A stretch of DNA of 64,000 bases from a virus (IMGVR_UViG_3300030390_001024:1-64000); one strand, 5' to 3'; counted from the stretch's first letter, positions 1 through 7,080 are shown. Notes: a model not told the origin generated them from the letters alone. Translations and numbers: made by a program.

Positions 1-258
1 ACTAACATGCCCTCCGCCTGATTAAAAAAATTTCATTCCCCCCACCAAAGTTATGTATTTTACGTGCTGTGTAGGTCCCCACGTTTTGCTCCCCACCGTA
101 TAACTGTGGTTGGGTTACCCCCCGTAATATATCCACAACAATTTTTGTTGCTCAATTATGCTACTATCCTTAACAGGTGAGGTAGGATAAAGTGTTGCGT
201 AAATCCGGAACAGAGCAGGAGTGAAAGCCTGTAGTAACAAATTAAAACTTTATTAACT
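1..258. other. Non-coding leader with C-rich repeats and small hairpins
   Basis: No credible ORF crosses this stretch on either strand. The first 130 bases contain several CCCCAC/CCCCCC runs on the plus strand. CAACAA and TTGTTG (136-150) form a perfect 6-bp hairpin with a TTT loop, and TATCCT (165-170) pairs with AGGATA (184-189). CAGG/CCTG around 216-231 gives a further short stem. Bases 7-15 contain TGCCCTCC, identical to the 3' arm octamer of the RNA element at 24804-24869, so the window may start inside another copy. Function is unknown; a leader or regulatory role for the following gene is inferred. Confidence 0.4.
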
Positions 259-654
259 ATGTTATATTTTTATTCCTTAAATCAAGGACAACGTTCAGAT
301 GGAACTCAATTCCGTTCTATCATTGCAACTGACAAACCAGTTGCAAAAACTAAGACAGTATCAATAGGTACACAATCTGCAGGTGCAGGTGCTAACCTAA
401 GAGCTGTCAAATATGGTGCATTTAACCCACAAGATGATAATGGTAATCAGTTATCAGCTGACAATCCATGGTGGGATAGCTTCATAGAAGATTTCTCTAT
501 TGATATGGAGAATCCTACTAGATCTACTGAAACTTTTAAAACATACCAAGGTAGCTTTGCTATGTTATCAGAAGATTTAGAACTGACAGATACTAATGTG
601 ATTAAATCAGATGGTAGTACTGCAGATAATCTTTACTATGTGAAAACTAAGTAG
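259..654 (+). CDS. Hypothetical early protein (131 aa)
   Basis: This is an intact ORF starting at an ATG preceded by the A/T-rich context usual in these phages (AAAACTTTATTAACT). The product is soluble and moderately acidic, without a signal peptide or membrane segment. It has a Gly/Ala-rich stretch near residues 37-50 and a WWDSF aromatic cluster near residue 71. I do not recognise a family. It is isolated between two long non-coding regions, and its stop codon is followed at once by a folded RNA (664-730). Together these suggest a separately controlled, possibly strongly expressed small gene. Function not assigned. Confidence 0.65.
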   Translation: MLYFYSLNQGQRSDGTQFRSIIATDKPVAKTKTVSIGTQSAGAGANLRAVKYGAFNPQDDNGNQLSADNPWWDSFIEDFSIDMENPTRSTETFKTYQGSFAMLSEDLELTDTNVIKSDGSTADNLYYVKTK

Positions 655-663
655 AGTAAATAG

Positions 664-730
664 AGAAAGGTTTATCAAAGGATTTAATTGGTTTCAGGTA
701 GCACCTGTGTAAAACACACCAAGCCTTTCT
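664..730 (+). ncRNA. Cloverleaf-like structured RNA after the 131-aa gene
   Basis: AGAAAGG (664-670) pairs perfectly with CCTTTCT (724-730). Inside it, TTGGT (688-692) pairs with ACCAA (718-722). Within that are two adjacent hairpins, CAGGT-AGC-ACCTG (695-707) and TGTG-TAAAA-CACA (708-720). The 3' arm is followed by TTTAT. The nested stems with two side-by-side hairpins form a compact multibranched fold. It could be an elaborate terminator, a 3'-UTR stability element or a separate small RNA. It does not match a tRNA, having no T-loop or acceptor/CCA features. Confidence 0.5.
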
Positions 731-758
731 TTTATATCAGAATATAAGAGAAAGTAAA

Positions 759-845
759 ATGGCCTCAAAATCATTTTATAGTAAGAGAGAGTGTAATCAT
801 GCAATCTAAAATGTAAGCAGGCAACTCCAGAAATTTATAGGCCAT
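759..845 (+). other. Long-range inverted repeat (ATGGCCT / AGGCCAT)
   Basis: ATGGCCT (759-765) and AGGCCAT (839-845) are perfect 7-bp inverted repeats separated by 73 bases. They lie directly after the structured RNA at 664-730. The enclosed sequence holds no ORF of note. A second RNA domain or a DNA-level regulatory site are both possible. The pairing alone is weak evidence. Confidence 0.3.
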
Positions 846-1172
846 AGATTTTATACCAAATGGAACCACTTACTTGGAGCTTGAGATAAGCTGCTCTCTT
901 CTCTTATTTTCTCGTCTTACTGTAACAAGTTTTGAGTTTTGCCTTACATACTGCAACAACTTTCCACTTTGCTCTCCCTTTCCCCTTGTTTGCTCCCTTT
1001 CTGTTGATTGTGAGCACAACAAGTACATTAAAGTGTGTGTTAAACTGTATGTACCACATCACATATCCACATATTACCACTATTTACCACATCAAAATAA
1101 TTATTACAACCTAAAGTATATATATAGCTAACAACAATACAAGTGTAGCTATTACTCACAACAATACAACAA
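846..1172 (+). repeat. Non-coding region with short direct repeats
   Basis: About 600 bases (655-1261) lack a convincing gene, which is exceptional in this compact genome. This part is pyrimidine-rich, then A/C-rich. ACAACAATACAA occurs at 1131-1142 and again at 1158-1169 (27-base period). CCACAT/TACCACATCA motifs recur between about 1053 and 1095. The only ORFs here are short, of odd composition and overlapping in two frames. An origin, regulatory or recombination role is possible but not shown. Confidence 0.35.
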
Positions 1173-1218
1173 GGGTATTCTATGTCTCTCTCTCTATAGG
1201 ATAATAGGCATAGTACCC
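1173..1218 (+). promoter_or_regulatory. Hairpin upstream of the LRR gene
   Basis: GGGTA (1173-1177) pairs with TACCC (1214-1218), and TATG (1181-1184) with CATA (1209-1212). CTAT-AGGATA-ATAG can form an inner hairpin. The structure ends 43 bases before the ATG at 1262, so it would lie in the leader of the LRR gene or end the preceding transcript. There is no U-tract after it, so a simple intrinsic terminator is unlikely. Confidence 0.35.
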
Positions 1219-1261
1219 GGAATCTTAATCAAATAATCTCTAACAAATAACAAAAACTATT

Positions 1262-2041
1262 ATGAAACAACTAGAAAAAGAACAAGCAAAAGTCAATAAA
1301 GGAATACCTGTATCTAAGGGATACTATGTAGAATCATCAGGATACAAGGATAATTATACTTATACAGCAGTAAAAATTGATAAGAAACAGGCTGAAAAGA
1401 ATTATAATACATACAAAGGGTTGTTTTATCTTATCTTATTCATGCCATTAATATCTATGGCACAACAACAAACCTATGTACCAGATGATAACTTTGAGGC
1501 TGCCTTAGAGTATATGGGTATAGGTAACGGAATACCAAATGATGACTTTGTTCACACATATAACGTAAGTGATGTAACAAGTCTATCTATAAACTTTGAG
1601 GATATATCTGACCTAACAGGTATAGAAGACTTCCTTAGCTTAAGAAGCCTACATGTTCAGGGTAACCAATTAACAAGTATAGATCTCAGTAATAATACTG
1701 CTTTAAAGATTTTTTATGTTGATGACAACCAGCTCACACAACTTGATCTAAGTAATAACCCTTTGATAGAATCGCTACATGTATTTAATAATCCAGGCTT
1801 AGAATGTATAAATGTGTATGATATAAATCAAGCAAATAATTGGCCTACTAGTCATGCTCAGCTTGATAACAATCAATACTTCAGTGAATCGTGCATGTTA
1901 ACAGATGTACTAGAGATAGAACAATATAGAAAACTCGTAAAGATAATAGATCTATGGGGTAATGAAGTAATCAAATATAATCAAGCTGTCTTCTTCATAT
2001 ATGATGATGGAAGCGTAGAAAGAAAAGTAATAATCCAATAA
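1262..2041 (+). CDS. Secreted leucine-rich-repeat protein with sorting-signal-like C-terminus
   Basis: Residues 1-53 are polar and lysine-rich. They lead without an internal Met into a signal-peptide-like hydrophobic stretch (LFYLILFMPLISMAQ). Such signals normally sit at the very N-terminus in Bacteroidota, so the N-terminus looks like a fusion or a type II anchor. Residues about 95-180 hold leucine-rich repeats (for example SLHVQGNQLTSIDLSNN). The last about 40 residues (LVKIIDLWGNEV to FFIYDDGSVERKVIIQ) resemble the end of Bacteroidota type IX sorting domains or a similar tail seen in phage proteins. The expected place is the host envelope or cell surface, perhaps affecting receptors or superinfection. 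This is inferred; no partner is visible. Confidence 0.75.
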   Translation: MKQLEKEQAKVNKGIPVSKGYYVESSGYKDNYTYTAVKIDKKQAEKNYNTYKGLFYLILFMPLISMAQQQTYVPDDNFEAALEYMGIGNGIPNDDFVHTYNVSDVTSLSINFEDISDLTGIEDFLSLRSLHVQGNQLTSIDLSNNTALKIFYVDDNQLTQLDLSNNPLIESLHVFNNPGLECINVYDINQANNWPTSHAQLDNNQYFSESCMLTDVLEIEQYRKLVKIIDLWGNEVIKYNQAVFFIYDDGSVERKVIIQ

Positions 2042-2051
2042 ATCTGTTATC

Positions 2052-2285
2052 ATGAATAAAACACAATATGAATCTTTACTAACATTTCTTAGTGAAGAAA
2101 GAGCACACCTCAAATTTGGGGATGATGCAATAGAATTCAACTCGCATACAGGTGACCTTGAGTTTACCTATCATGCAAATAAATATATCAGAGCTGAAGA
2201 AGGCGTATTAGAAATAACCTTTGAACAGTTCGGATTCAAACCCAAACAAAGCTTATTAGATAGACTTAAGAATCTATTTAATTAA
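2052..2285 (+). CDS. Hypothetical protein (77 aa)
   Basis: A small acidic soluble protein starting 10 bases after the LRR stop, probably co-transcribed with it. Alternating hydrophobic and polar residues in the middle suggest a small beta fold (DLEFTYHANKYIRAEEGVLEITFEQFG), followed by a basic helix (SLLDRLKNLFN). No family is recognised. A structured leader follows within 5 bases of the stop. Confidence 0.65.
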   Translation: MNKTQYESLLTFLSEERAHLKFGDDAIEFNSHTGDLEFTYHANKYIRAEEGVLEITFEQFGFKPKQSLLDRLKNLFN

Positions 2286-2289
2286 AAAC

Positions 2290-2341
2290 CTATTAGTGAT
2301 AATAGACTAACAACACCAGCTATTTATGTTAGATAATAACA
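2290..2341 (+). promoter_or_regulatory. Mutually exclusive hairpins (switch-like leader)
   Basis: CTATTA-GTGA-TAATAG (2290-2305) is a 6-bp hairpin with a GNRA-type loop. TGTTAG (2327-2332) can pair either with upstream CTAACA (2307-2312), or through TGTTA (2327-2331) with downstream TAACA (2337-2341). These pairings are exclusive, the architecture expected of an RNA switch. The hairpin at 2386-2442 follows. No known riboswitch core was recognised. Confidence 0.4.
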
Positions 2342-2385
2342 TGAGTAGTTAGGTCTTGTTTTTGTTTTTGTTAATTGTGGTTAGT

Positions 2386-2442
2386 TGATATGGCACCTGA
2401 TACCTTTTCTTAACTTGTTTGGGTGTTGGGTGCCCTCTATCA
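2386..2442 (+). promoter_or_regulatory. Long stem upstream of the 165-aa gene
   Basis: TGATA-T-GGCACC (2386-2397) pairs with GGTGCC-CTC-TATCA (2429-2442), giving 6 + 5 bp with a small internal loop. It ends 32 bases before the ATG at 2475. The start codon of the longer possible ORF (2385) would lie at the foot of this stem, which argues for the later start. It resembles in shape, though not in sequence, the stems at 4417-4460 and 24804-24869. Confidence 0.4.
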
Positions 2443-2474
2443 TAAATCAAATTACTAATACTAAATTAAATTAT

Positions 2475-2972
2475 ATGCCAAACAATTATAACATATCAAC
2501 ACAAGCACTCGTAAAGTTGCTTAAAAATATACTAAATGTACAGGGTCACATGAACACTGATCACATATTCTCTATTTTAATGACTGATCTATCTGATCAC
2601 GCTAAAGAATCTATATTACATCTTGCATACATGGATAATGAGTATGCACCACTACAAATAGGAGACTATTGTATTGTTAAACCAAGATCATACCATGCAG
2701 GATCTGAATTTGAGTGGGATATATTAGATGATCTCAAGCTTAACCCAGGTAATGGTAATGTCTATGCTCAAGTTATAGGAGATGGAAGCTGGAGTAGCAG
2801 TGAACCATACAATCCATTTCATTCAACATTAGAAGTTGAACTACTATATCATGACACTGATGGATTGCTTAAAAAAGTTAAAGATACAATCAATCCAATG
2901 GAGTTAACATACGTTGACGTAGATGAGATTAAATACTTTGACATATTAGATACAGATAAACCAATAATATAA
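2475..2972 (+). CDS. Hypothetical protein (165 aa)
   Basis: The ORF is open from 2385. The first 30 residues of that version are an odd hydrophobic stretch lying in the folded leader, so the ATG at 2475 (context AAATTAAATTAT) is preferred. The product begins with a helical part (STQALVKLLKNIL). A beta-rich portion near 60-130 follows, containing a GDYCIVKP segment that resembles a small SH3-like barrel. It is 1 base upstream of the next gene. No family recognised. Confidence 0.65.
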   Translation: MPNNYNISTQALVKLLKNILNVQGHMNTDHIFSILMTDLSDHAKESILHLAYMDNEYAPLQIGDYCIVKPRSYHAGSEFEWDILDDLKLNPGNGNVYAQVIGDGSWSSSEPYNPFHSTLEVELLYHDTDGLLKKVKDTINPMELTYVDVDEIKYFDILDTDKPII

Positions 2973-2973
2973 T

Positions 2974-3168
2974 ATGCCTAGACTATCACCTGAACTCATA
3001 AAAGATGAGTATAACAAGTGGAGACACTCAGATAAAGACACAGGCTTTGGGCCTTACATGAATGAAAAGTATTTTCTTAAAGATGTTGAACTCATTAAAG
3101 AATTAGATACTAACATGGCTTTACTTAGACTATTAAAAGATCATGCTAAAGAAGAAGATACATTTTAA
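2974..3168 (+). CDS. Hypothetical protein (64 aa)
   Basis: A small charged, mainly helical protein (MPRLSPELIKDEYNKW) starting 1 base after the previous stop. It overlaps the next gene by 26 bases, typical of translational coupling. No family recognised, and no membrane or export signal is present. Confidence 0.6.
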   Translation: MPRLSPELIKDEYNKWRHSDKDTGFGPYMNEKYFLKDVELIKELDTNMALLRLLKDHAKEEDTF

Positions 3169-3400
3169 GTTTGGAATAGTAAACCATAAGGTTATATCTG
3201 ATCCAAGCTTAACTATACAAGCAAAAGGATTGTATTCATTACTATCCTGTTACGCAGACAAAGAAAGAAGTTGCTTTCCTTCCTTGTCCACACTAGCTGA
3301 TACTCTCAACGTTACACCTGACACAGTCAGTAGGTACATTAGAGAGTTAAAAGCACATAATTACATAAAAAGAGTAGGCAGAAAGCTATACATAATTTAA
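3143..3400 (+). CDS. Winged helix-turn-helix protein (85 aa)
   Basis: The segment FPSLSTLADTLNVTPDTVSR followed by YIRELKAHNYIKRVGRK is a classic helix-turn-helix plus wing, as in the N-terminal domains of replication initiators and GntR-like or HTH_36-type regulators. Family members usually act by binding operator or origin DNA. The protein is little more than this one domain. It lies just before an intergenic region with a good host-type promoter (3459-3490), so regulation of that promoter or origin binding is a reasonable inference. The start at 3143 overlaps the previous gene; a shorter start is possible. Confidence 0.75.
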   Translation: MLKKKIHFKFGIVNHKVISDPSLTIQAKGLYSLLSCYADKERSCFPSLSTLADTLNVTPDTVSRYIRELKAHNYIKRVGRKLYII

Positions 3401-3458
3401 GCGTTAGCTATTATACTGCACTTTTATTTTGAATTTGAACCAAGATATTTAATTATTA

Positions 3459-3490
3459 TTGTCTCAGAGCAATTTATTATTTTACTTTTG
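3459..3490 (+). promoter_or_regulatory. Bacteroidota-type promoter (TTG-N21-TACTTTTG)
   Basis: TTG at 3459-3461 and TACTTTTG at 3483-3490 are separated by 21 bases. This fits the Bacteroidota primary sigma-factor consensus (TTG about 19-21 bases before TAnnTTTG). Predicted start of transcription is near 3497, giving a short leader to the ATG at 3510. It is the best match found in the window. Confidence 0.6.
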
Positions 3491-3509
3491 TTAGTATTAA
3501 ATTAGTAAA

Positions 3510-3782
3510 ATGATAGTACAATTGCCCAATGGTAGAATAATTGAATGTTCTTTAGAACAGTATCTCTCTCTTTCAGATCAAGAGGTACAAGATCTAAACG
3601 GATTAAGTTCAGCGTATACCAAAGAAGTGGGTAATCCTTTTTATAATAGCTTCTCCAGTACAACAACACCTAAGGAAATCAAAGAATCTATAGAGTTTAT
3701 AGAAGAGTTTGAGCCAGCCTTAGATGAGATGGAGGCTTTTGAAAAGTTGGAAGACCCGTATTTCCATTCAGATGATGTCTAA
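3510..3782 (+). CDS. Hypothetical acidic protein (90 aa)
   Basis: A small, strongly acidic protein with its own promoter just upstream. The N-terminal part (MIVQLPNGRIIECSLEQYLSL) is a short beta/helix start and the C-terminal half is rich in Glu (IEFIEEFEPALDEMEAFEKL). No domain recognised. Small acidic early proteins of phages often bind host enzymes, but nothing here shows that. Confidence 0.65.
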   Translation: MIVQLPNGRIIECSLEQYLSLSDQEVQDLNGLSSAYTKEVGNPFYNSFSSTTTPKEIKESIEFIEEFEPALDEMEAFEKLEDPYFHSDDV

Positions 3783-3825
3783 TAGTTAGACACATTAATC
3801 ATTTATTAATTTAATAATCCAAAAA

Positions 3826-4401
3826 ATGCAAAATTTAAATCAAGAAGTTACAATCGTAGCTGATGACATGGGTAATGTTATCAGACAATCACAAAACAAT
3901 CCAGAGTATGGTCACATTAGGCTAGTACAAGACAGAATCACAATAAACAATGGTTTTGTTAATAAGAAGCCTGTATCTACACTGTTACAGGGTCAGATGG
4001 AAGTATTACAATCACTAGGTTGGAATGCTGATACTAAGCCAGGAGGCAGAATAGTAGTTCTAGAGTCTTTCACAGGTGATGACCGTAATCTTAAAGTTGC
4101 TGGTCAGACAGGTGTAATCTGCAAGAGTGTAGATCGTGAGACAGGTGAAGAAAGAAACATCTATAGAACAACAAAGTTCAAGTCAGATCCAAATGCACAA
4201 GATACATTCATAGATCATACTAATGCTGATGAAATCAGAACAGCAAATGGTGTCACTGTTACTAATGAAACAATGACACAGACTCCAGACCAAGCGTTTG
4301 TAGAAAGTGTGGAAGATGAAGTAGAAGAAGAAGTAGTTGATGTAGTTGATGATAGCAAAGAAGTTGAAGTAGAAGACCTTAAGAAGGAATTCGCACTATA
4401 A
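3826..4401 (+). CDS. Hypothetical protein with acidic tail (191 aa)
   Basis: Residues about 1-125 look like a beta-rich domain (EVTIVADDMGNVIRQ..., GGRIVVLESF, LKVAGQTGVICKS). Residues 155-191 form an extremely acidic linker (VEDEVEEEVVDVVDD) ending in a short mixed tail (LKKEFAL). The domain-plus-acidic-tail design recalls phage ssDNA-binding proteins, but a better SSB candidate exists at 11640. The gene ends just before the hairpin at 4417-4460. Identity uncertain. Confidence 0.65.
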   Translation: MQNLNQEVTIVADDMGNVIRQSQNNPEYGHIRLVQDRITINNGFVNKKPVSTLLQGQMEVLQSLGWNADTKPGGRIVVLESFTGDDRNLKVAGQTGVICKSVDRETGEERNIYRTTKFKSDPNAQDTFIDHTNADEIRTANGVTVTNETMTQTPDQAFVESVEDEVEEEVVDVVDDSKEVEVEDLKKEFAL

Positions 4402-4416
4402 CTTAATTTGTTGGAG

Positions 4417-4460
4417 ATACAATAGGGCTGGGGTAGGGTAATACCTCAGCTCTTTTGTAT
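4417..4460 (+). terminator. Stem-loop after the acidic-tail gene
   Basis: ATACAA (4417-4422) pairs with TTGTAT (4455-4460), AGGGCTG (4424-4430) with CAGCTCT (one G-U), and GGGTA-type bases with TACCT at the loop end. The stem is long and is followed by TATTAAAAAAATC, not by a T-tract, so intrinsic termination is uncertain. It may be an RNA processing or stability element between two genes. Confidence 0.45.
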
Positions 4461-4496
4461 TATTAAAAAAATCATTAACTAAAAAACACTACTAAA

Positions 4497-5018
4497 ATGC
4501 TATCACAAAAACAATTACAAAAACTAAATCAAGAACAACAAGTAAATCTCTTAAAACTAAGAGAAGAACGTTATCAATACTATGGATTACTCAGTGAGTA
4601 TCAGTTACACCCTGAATCTATAGTCAACACACTAAATTATTCAAAGTTAAACAAGTATCAAGTGTTCCTATTTAAGAGAGTGCTTCATGGTCTTAATGTT
4701 TATAAACCTGAGGAAGTTAAGAAGCTTCATTGGGATAAGAAACGTAGAATAAGTAGGGTATGGAGAAGAGCACAGAGAGAAATCAATGCTTGGAAACAAA
4801 CCATTTGCAATAAGAAAATAAATAACTATCTTCGTAAGACTTTTACAGGTAAGACAGTAGAATATATACTATCTGTACCAGCAGAAGAAACGTTAGAGGA
4901 TTACAATAACACTATGACTTTCAAAGAGTTAGGTATTAACTATGAAGATGTTATACTTAAGTTCTTATCATTAGGATTATTGCCTAGAAATTTCTTTACA
5001 ATAACAAATGGGAATTAA
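4497..5018 (+). CDS. Hypothetical basic protein (173 aa)
   Basis: Starts at an ATG after the A-rich string CTAAAAAACACTACTAAA. The protein is basic and predicted mostly helical, with a Lys/Arg-rich centre (KKLHWDKKRRISRVWRRAQR) that could contact nucleic acid. No family recognised. It precedes the HNH and helicase genes and is probably in the same transcript. Confidence 0.65.
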   Translation: MLSQKQLQKLNQEQQVNLLKLREERYQYYGLLSEYQLHPESIVNTLNYSKLNKYQVFLFKRVLHGLNVYKPEEVKKLHWDKKRRISRVWRRAQREINAWKQTICNKKINNYLRKTFTGKTVEYILSVPAEETLEDYNNTMTFKELGINYEDVILKFLSLGLLPRNFFTITNGN

Positions 5019-5034
5019 TAATTATTCAAAAAAA

Positions 5035-5289
5035 ATGTCTAAGTTGAATGCGGCATACACCAAGATGCGTGTGCCGTATTTAACAGACAATCCAGTCTGT
5101 CATGCTAACATACACAACTGTAGTATAAAGGCCACAGACATACATCACAAACAAGGCAGAGGTTTAAACCATCTAAATGTAGACACATGGTTACCTGTCT
5201 GTAGAAATTGTCACATGTGGATAGAAGAAAACACAGTTGAAGCAATTGAACTGGGATTTTCTCTACCAAGAACACAAGAAAATAAATGA
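5035..5289 (+). CDS. HNH endonuclease (84 aa)
   Basis: CHANIHNCSIKATDIHHKQ contains the DIHH catalytic motif of the beta-beta-alpha metal fold. Flanking cysteine pairs (C-x6-C upstream and CRNC downstream) would bind a structural zinc. HNH enzymes of this size nick or cut DNA, in packaging, homing or recombination. The ATG at 5035 follows a run of A and is preferred over the in-frame ATG at 5008, which overlaps the upstream gene. The stop overlaps the start of the helicase by ATGA. It may work with the helicase, as HNH-helicase neighbours are common in phages. The exact role is open. Confidence 0.8.
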   Translation: MSKLNAAYTKMRVPYLTDNPVCHANIHNCSIKATDIHHKQGRGLNHLNVDTWLPVCRNCHMWIEENTVEAIELGFSLPRTQENK

Positions 5290-6389
5290 CCAACAGAGAA
5301 ATAGTACAAGAAGATGCATTAGACATTGCATTAAAAAATAAAAGATGTGGATTAGGTATATCTATGGGTGTAGGCAAGACAAGAATTGCTATACAACATC
5401 TGATGGTTAACTTTAATCCGTTAATAGAGGCCTTGGTAGTGATACCAAAACACTCAGTATCCCAATCATGGGTTGATGAGTTAGGCAAGATGAATCTAGA
5501 GAAGTTAGTAAAGCATATAACATTTACTACATATCTATCACTAAAGAAACATAATCCAAACAACTATGATATAGTATACCTGGATGAATGTCATTCATTG
5601 TTACCATCTCATGAAATGTTCTTAAGTTTATTTAAAGGTAAGGTACTGGGTCTAACCGGTACACCACCAAGAGATAAACAATCAGAGAAGGGCAGGCTAG
5701 TACATAAGTATTGTCCAATCAAATATGAATTTAGTGTTGATGATGCAACAGACTCTAAGATATTAAATGATTATCAGATCATTATACATGAGTTAGAGTT
5801 GTCTAAGCTACCAACATTAAAGAAGAAAAATAAAACAACAGGTGGTACATGGTGGACCACTGAAGTAAAAGACTATGGTTATGTTACCAATAGAGTTGCT
5901 GAAGCTCAGACTCAAAAGCAAAAACAATTTGCTGCTATAATGAGGATGAGGGCGCTAATGGAATATACAACTAAAGAAGACTATACTAAATCATTACTAA
6001 AGAACTTAGGTTCCAAGTGTATTATATTTGCAAACACACAGAAACAAGCAGATAGAATATGTAAGTATAGCTATCACTCTACCAACAAGAAGTCAGAAGA
6101 TAACCTGGAAATGTTTATTGATGGAAGAATTGATCAGTTATCCTGCGTGTTACAATTATCAGAAGGTGTTACAATAAAAAACCTGAAACAAGGTATTATT
6201 ATGCATGCATATGGTAATGAAAAGAAAACTGCACAGAGAATTGGTAGGTTATTAAGGTTAAATCCTACTGAGACAGCAACATGTCACATACTGTGTTACA
6301 AAGGAACACAAGATGCATCATGGGTCAAGTCAGCACTAAAAGGATTTGATCAGAATAAAATTAAATACTATAACCCCTTAAAAAGATAA
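5286..6389 (+). CDS. Superfamily 2 DExH helicase (367 aa)
   Basis: Motif I is MGVGKT (27-32), motif II DECH (100-103), motif III LTGTPP (123-128), and motif VI lies in AQRIGRLLRL near the C-terminus. This is the two-domain core of SNF2-like or phage SF2 helicases, about the minimal family size. It uses ATP to move on or remodel DNA, probably in replication fork restart or recombination. It is translationally coupled to the HNH gene (4-base overlap) and followed by a small membrane protein gene after 3 bases. Confidence 0.88.
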   Translation: MTNREIVQEDALDIALKNKRCGLGISMGVGKTRIAIQHLMVNFNPLIEALVVIPKHSVSQSWVDELGKMNLEKLVKHITFTTYLSLKKHNPNNYDIVYLDECHSLLPSHEMFLSLFKGKVLGLTGTPPRDKQSEKGRLVHKYCPIKYEFSVDDATDSKILNDYQIIIHELELSKLPTLKKKNKTTGGTWWTTEVKDYGYVTNRVAEAQTQKQKQFAAIMRMRALMEYTTKEDYTKSLLKNLGSKCIIFANTQKQADRICKYSYHSTNKKSEDNLEMFIDGRIDQLSCVLQLSEGVTIKNLKQGIIMHAYGNEKKTAQRIGRLLRLNPTETATCHILCYKGTQDASWVKSALKGFDQNKIKYYNPLKR

Positions 6390-6392
6390 TCA

Positions 6393-6560
6393 ATGGAATT
6401 AATATATATAATACTTGCAATAGCTACAAATCTGCTAGTACTTAGAGTGGCTTATTATATAGGCCAAAGAACAGGAAGAGTCAGATTTATAAATAAAATT
6501 AACAAACTAACAGTAAGCCAGATCATTGAACATAAGATGTCTTGCTTTAAAAAATTATAA
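6393..6560 (+). CDS. Small membrane protein (55 aa)
   Basis: Starts 3 bases after the helicase stop and ends 2 bases before the next ATG. The protein has one N-terminal transmembrane segment (LIYIILAIATNLLVLRVAYY) followed by a basic tail with a Cys. Exact packing between two coding genes supports it being real. Function unknown; the inner membrane is expected. Confidence 0.6.
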   Translation: MELIYIILAIATNLLVLRVAYYIGQRTGRVRFINKINKLTVSQIIEHKMSCFKKL

Positions 6561-6562
6561 CT

Positions 6563-6811
6563 ATGGGAAGAATGAAAGAAATATTTATGGCTCAAATGGA
6601 AGAGCAATACCAAGGTGATCATGATGCAATGATACAAGACATGGCACGTGTAACATGTGAAGAGTTAGTTCCTGATATGGATCACGTTTGCCCTAACTGT
6701 TATGGAAAAAATAAAATACACAGCATGGTACGTAATGAAACAGAGGCTGGTTGTTTAGATTGTGGACAAGAGTATGTCATAGTAGATGATAACGTATTAA
6801 GATTTAAATAA
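6563..6811 (+). CDS. Zinc-ribbon protein (82 aa)
   Basis: HVCPNCYG near residue 42 and CLDCGQEY near residue 64 give a CxxC-x18-CxxC zinc ribbon. The first 40 residues are helical and acidic. Such proteins often contact RNA polymerase or nucleic acids. Starts 2 bases after the membrane-protein stop, and its own stop overlaps the next ATG (TAATG). Function unknown. Confidence 0.7.
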   Translation: MGRMKEIFMAQMEEQYQGDHDAMIQDMARVTCEELVPDMDHVCPNCYGKNKIHSMVRNETEAGCLDCGQEYVIVDDNVLRFK

Positions 6812-7080
6812 TGGCTAGACATACAATTGACATAGATAAAACATTATATTGTGAAGTAGAGTATACATATCATAAGAAAGAAGATCAAGTGTGGTCAGAA
6901 AGTAATGGAGATCCTGGTACGCCAGGTTATCCTGCTTATGTAGAAGTGCATGCAGTTTATATGCCTTTAAAAGATGAGAATGGAAATACTGTTGGTGCAG
7001 ATATTTTACCTATCTTAGATGATATGATTGACATAGATTTAGATAACATAGAAGATAAAATATTAAGATACAATGAGTGA
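6811..7080 (+). CDS. Hypothetical protein (89 aa)
   Basis: A small acidic, beta-rich protein (TLYCEVEYTYHKKED, PAYVEVHAVYM) with an Asp-rich C-terminal half. It is coupled to its neighbours: TAATG overlap upstream, and downstream the ATG at 7073 overlaps its stop. No family recognised. Confidence 0.6.
   Translation: MARHTIDIDKTLYCEVEYTYHKKEDQVWSESNGDPGTPGYPAYVEVHAVYMPLKDENGNTVGADILPILDDMIDIDLDNIEDKILRYNE

Noticed and set aside
874-1131. 85-aa and 60-aa overlapping ORFs in the early non-coding region
   Set aside because: Two frames overlap, composition is odd (Cys/Tyr/His/Ser-rich, no domain) and there is no A-rich start context; more likely chance ORFs in a pyrimidine-rich region.
1-1261. 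Possible tRNA genes in the early non-coding stretches
   Set aside because: No T-loop GTTCRA sequence with matching acceptor stem was found; the fold at 664-730 does not have tRNA geometry.
2385-2474. N-terminal 30-residue extension of the 165-aa protein
   Set aside because: It begins at the foot of a stable stem and encodes an atypical hydrophobic stretch; the ATG at 2475 has a better context.
5105-5563. 152-aa minus-strand ORF
   Set aside because: Antisense to the HNH and helicase genes, which have clear catalytic motifs; Cys-rich shadow frame.
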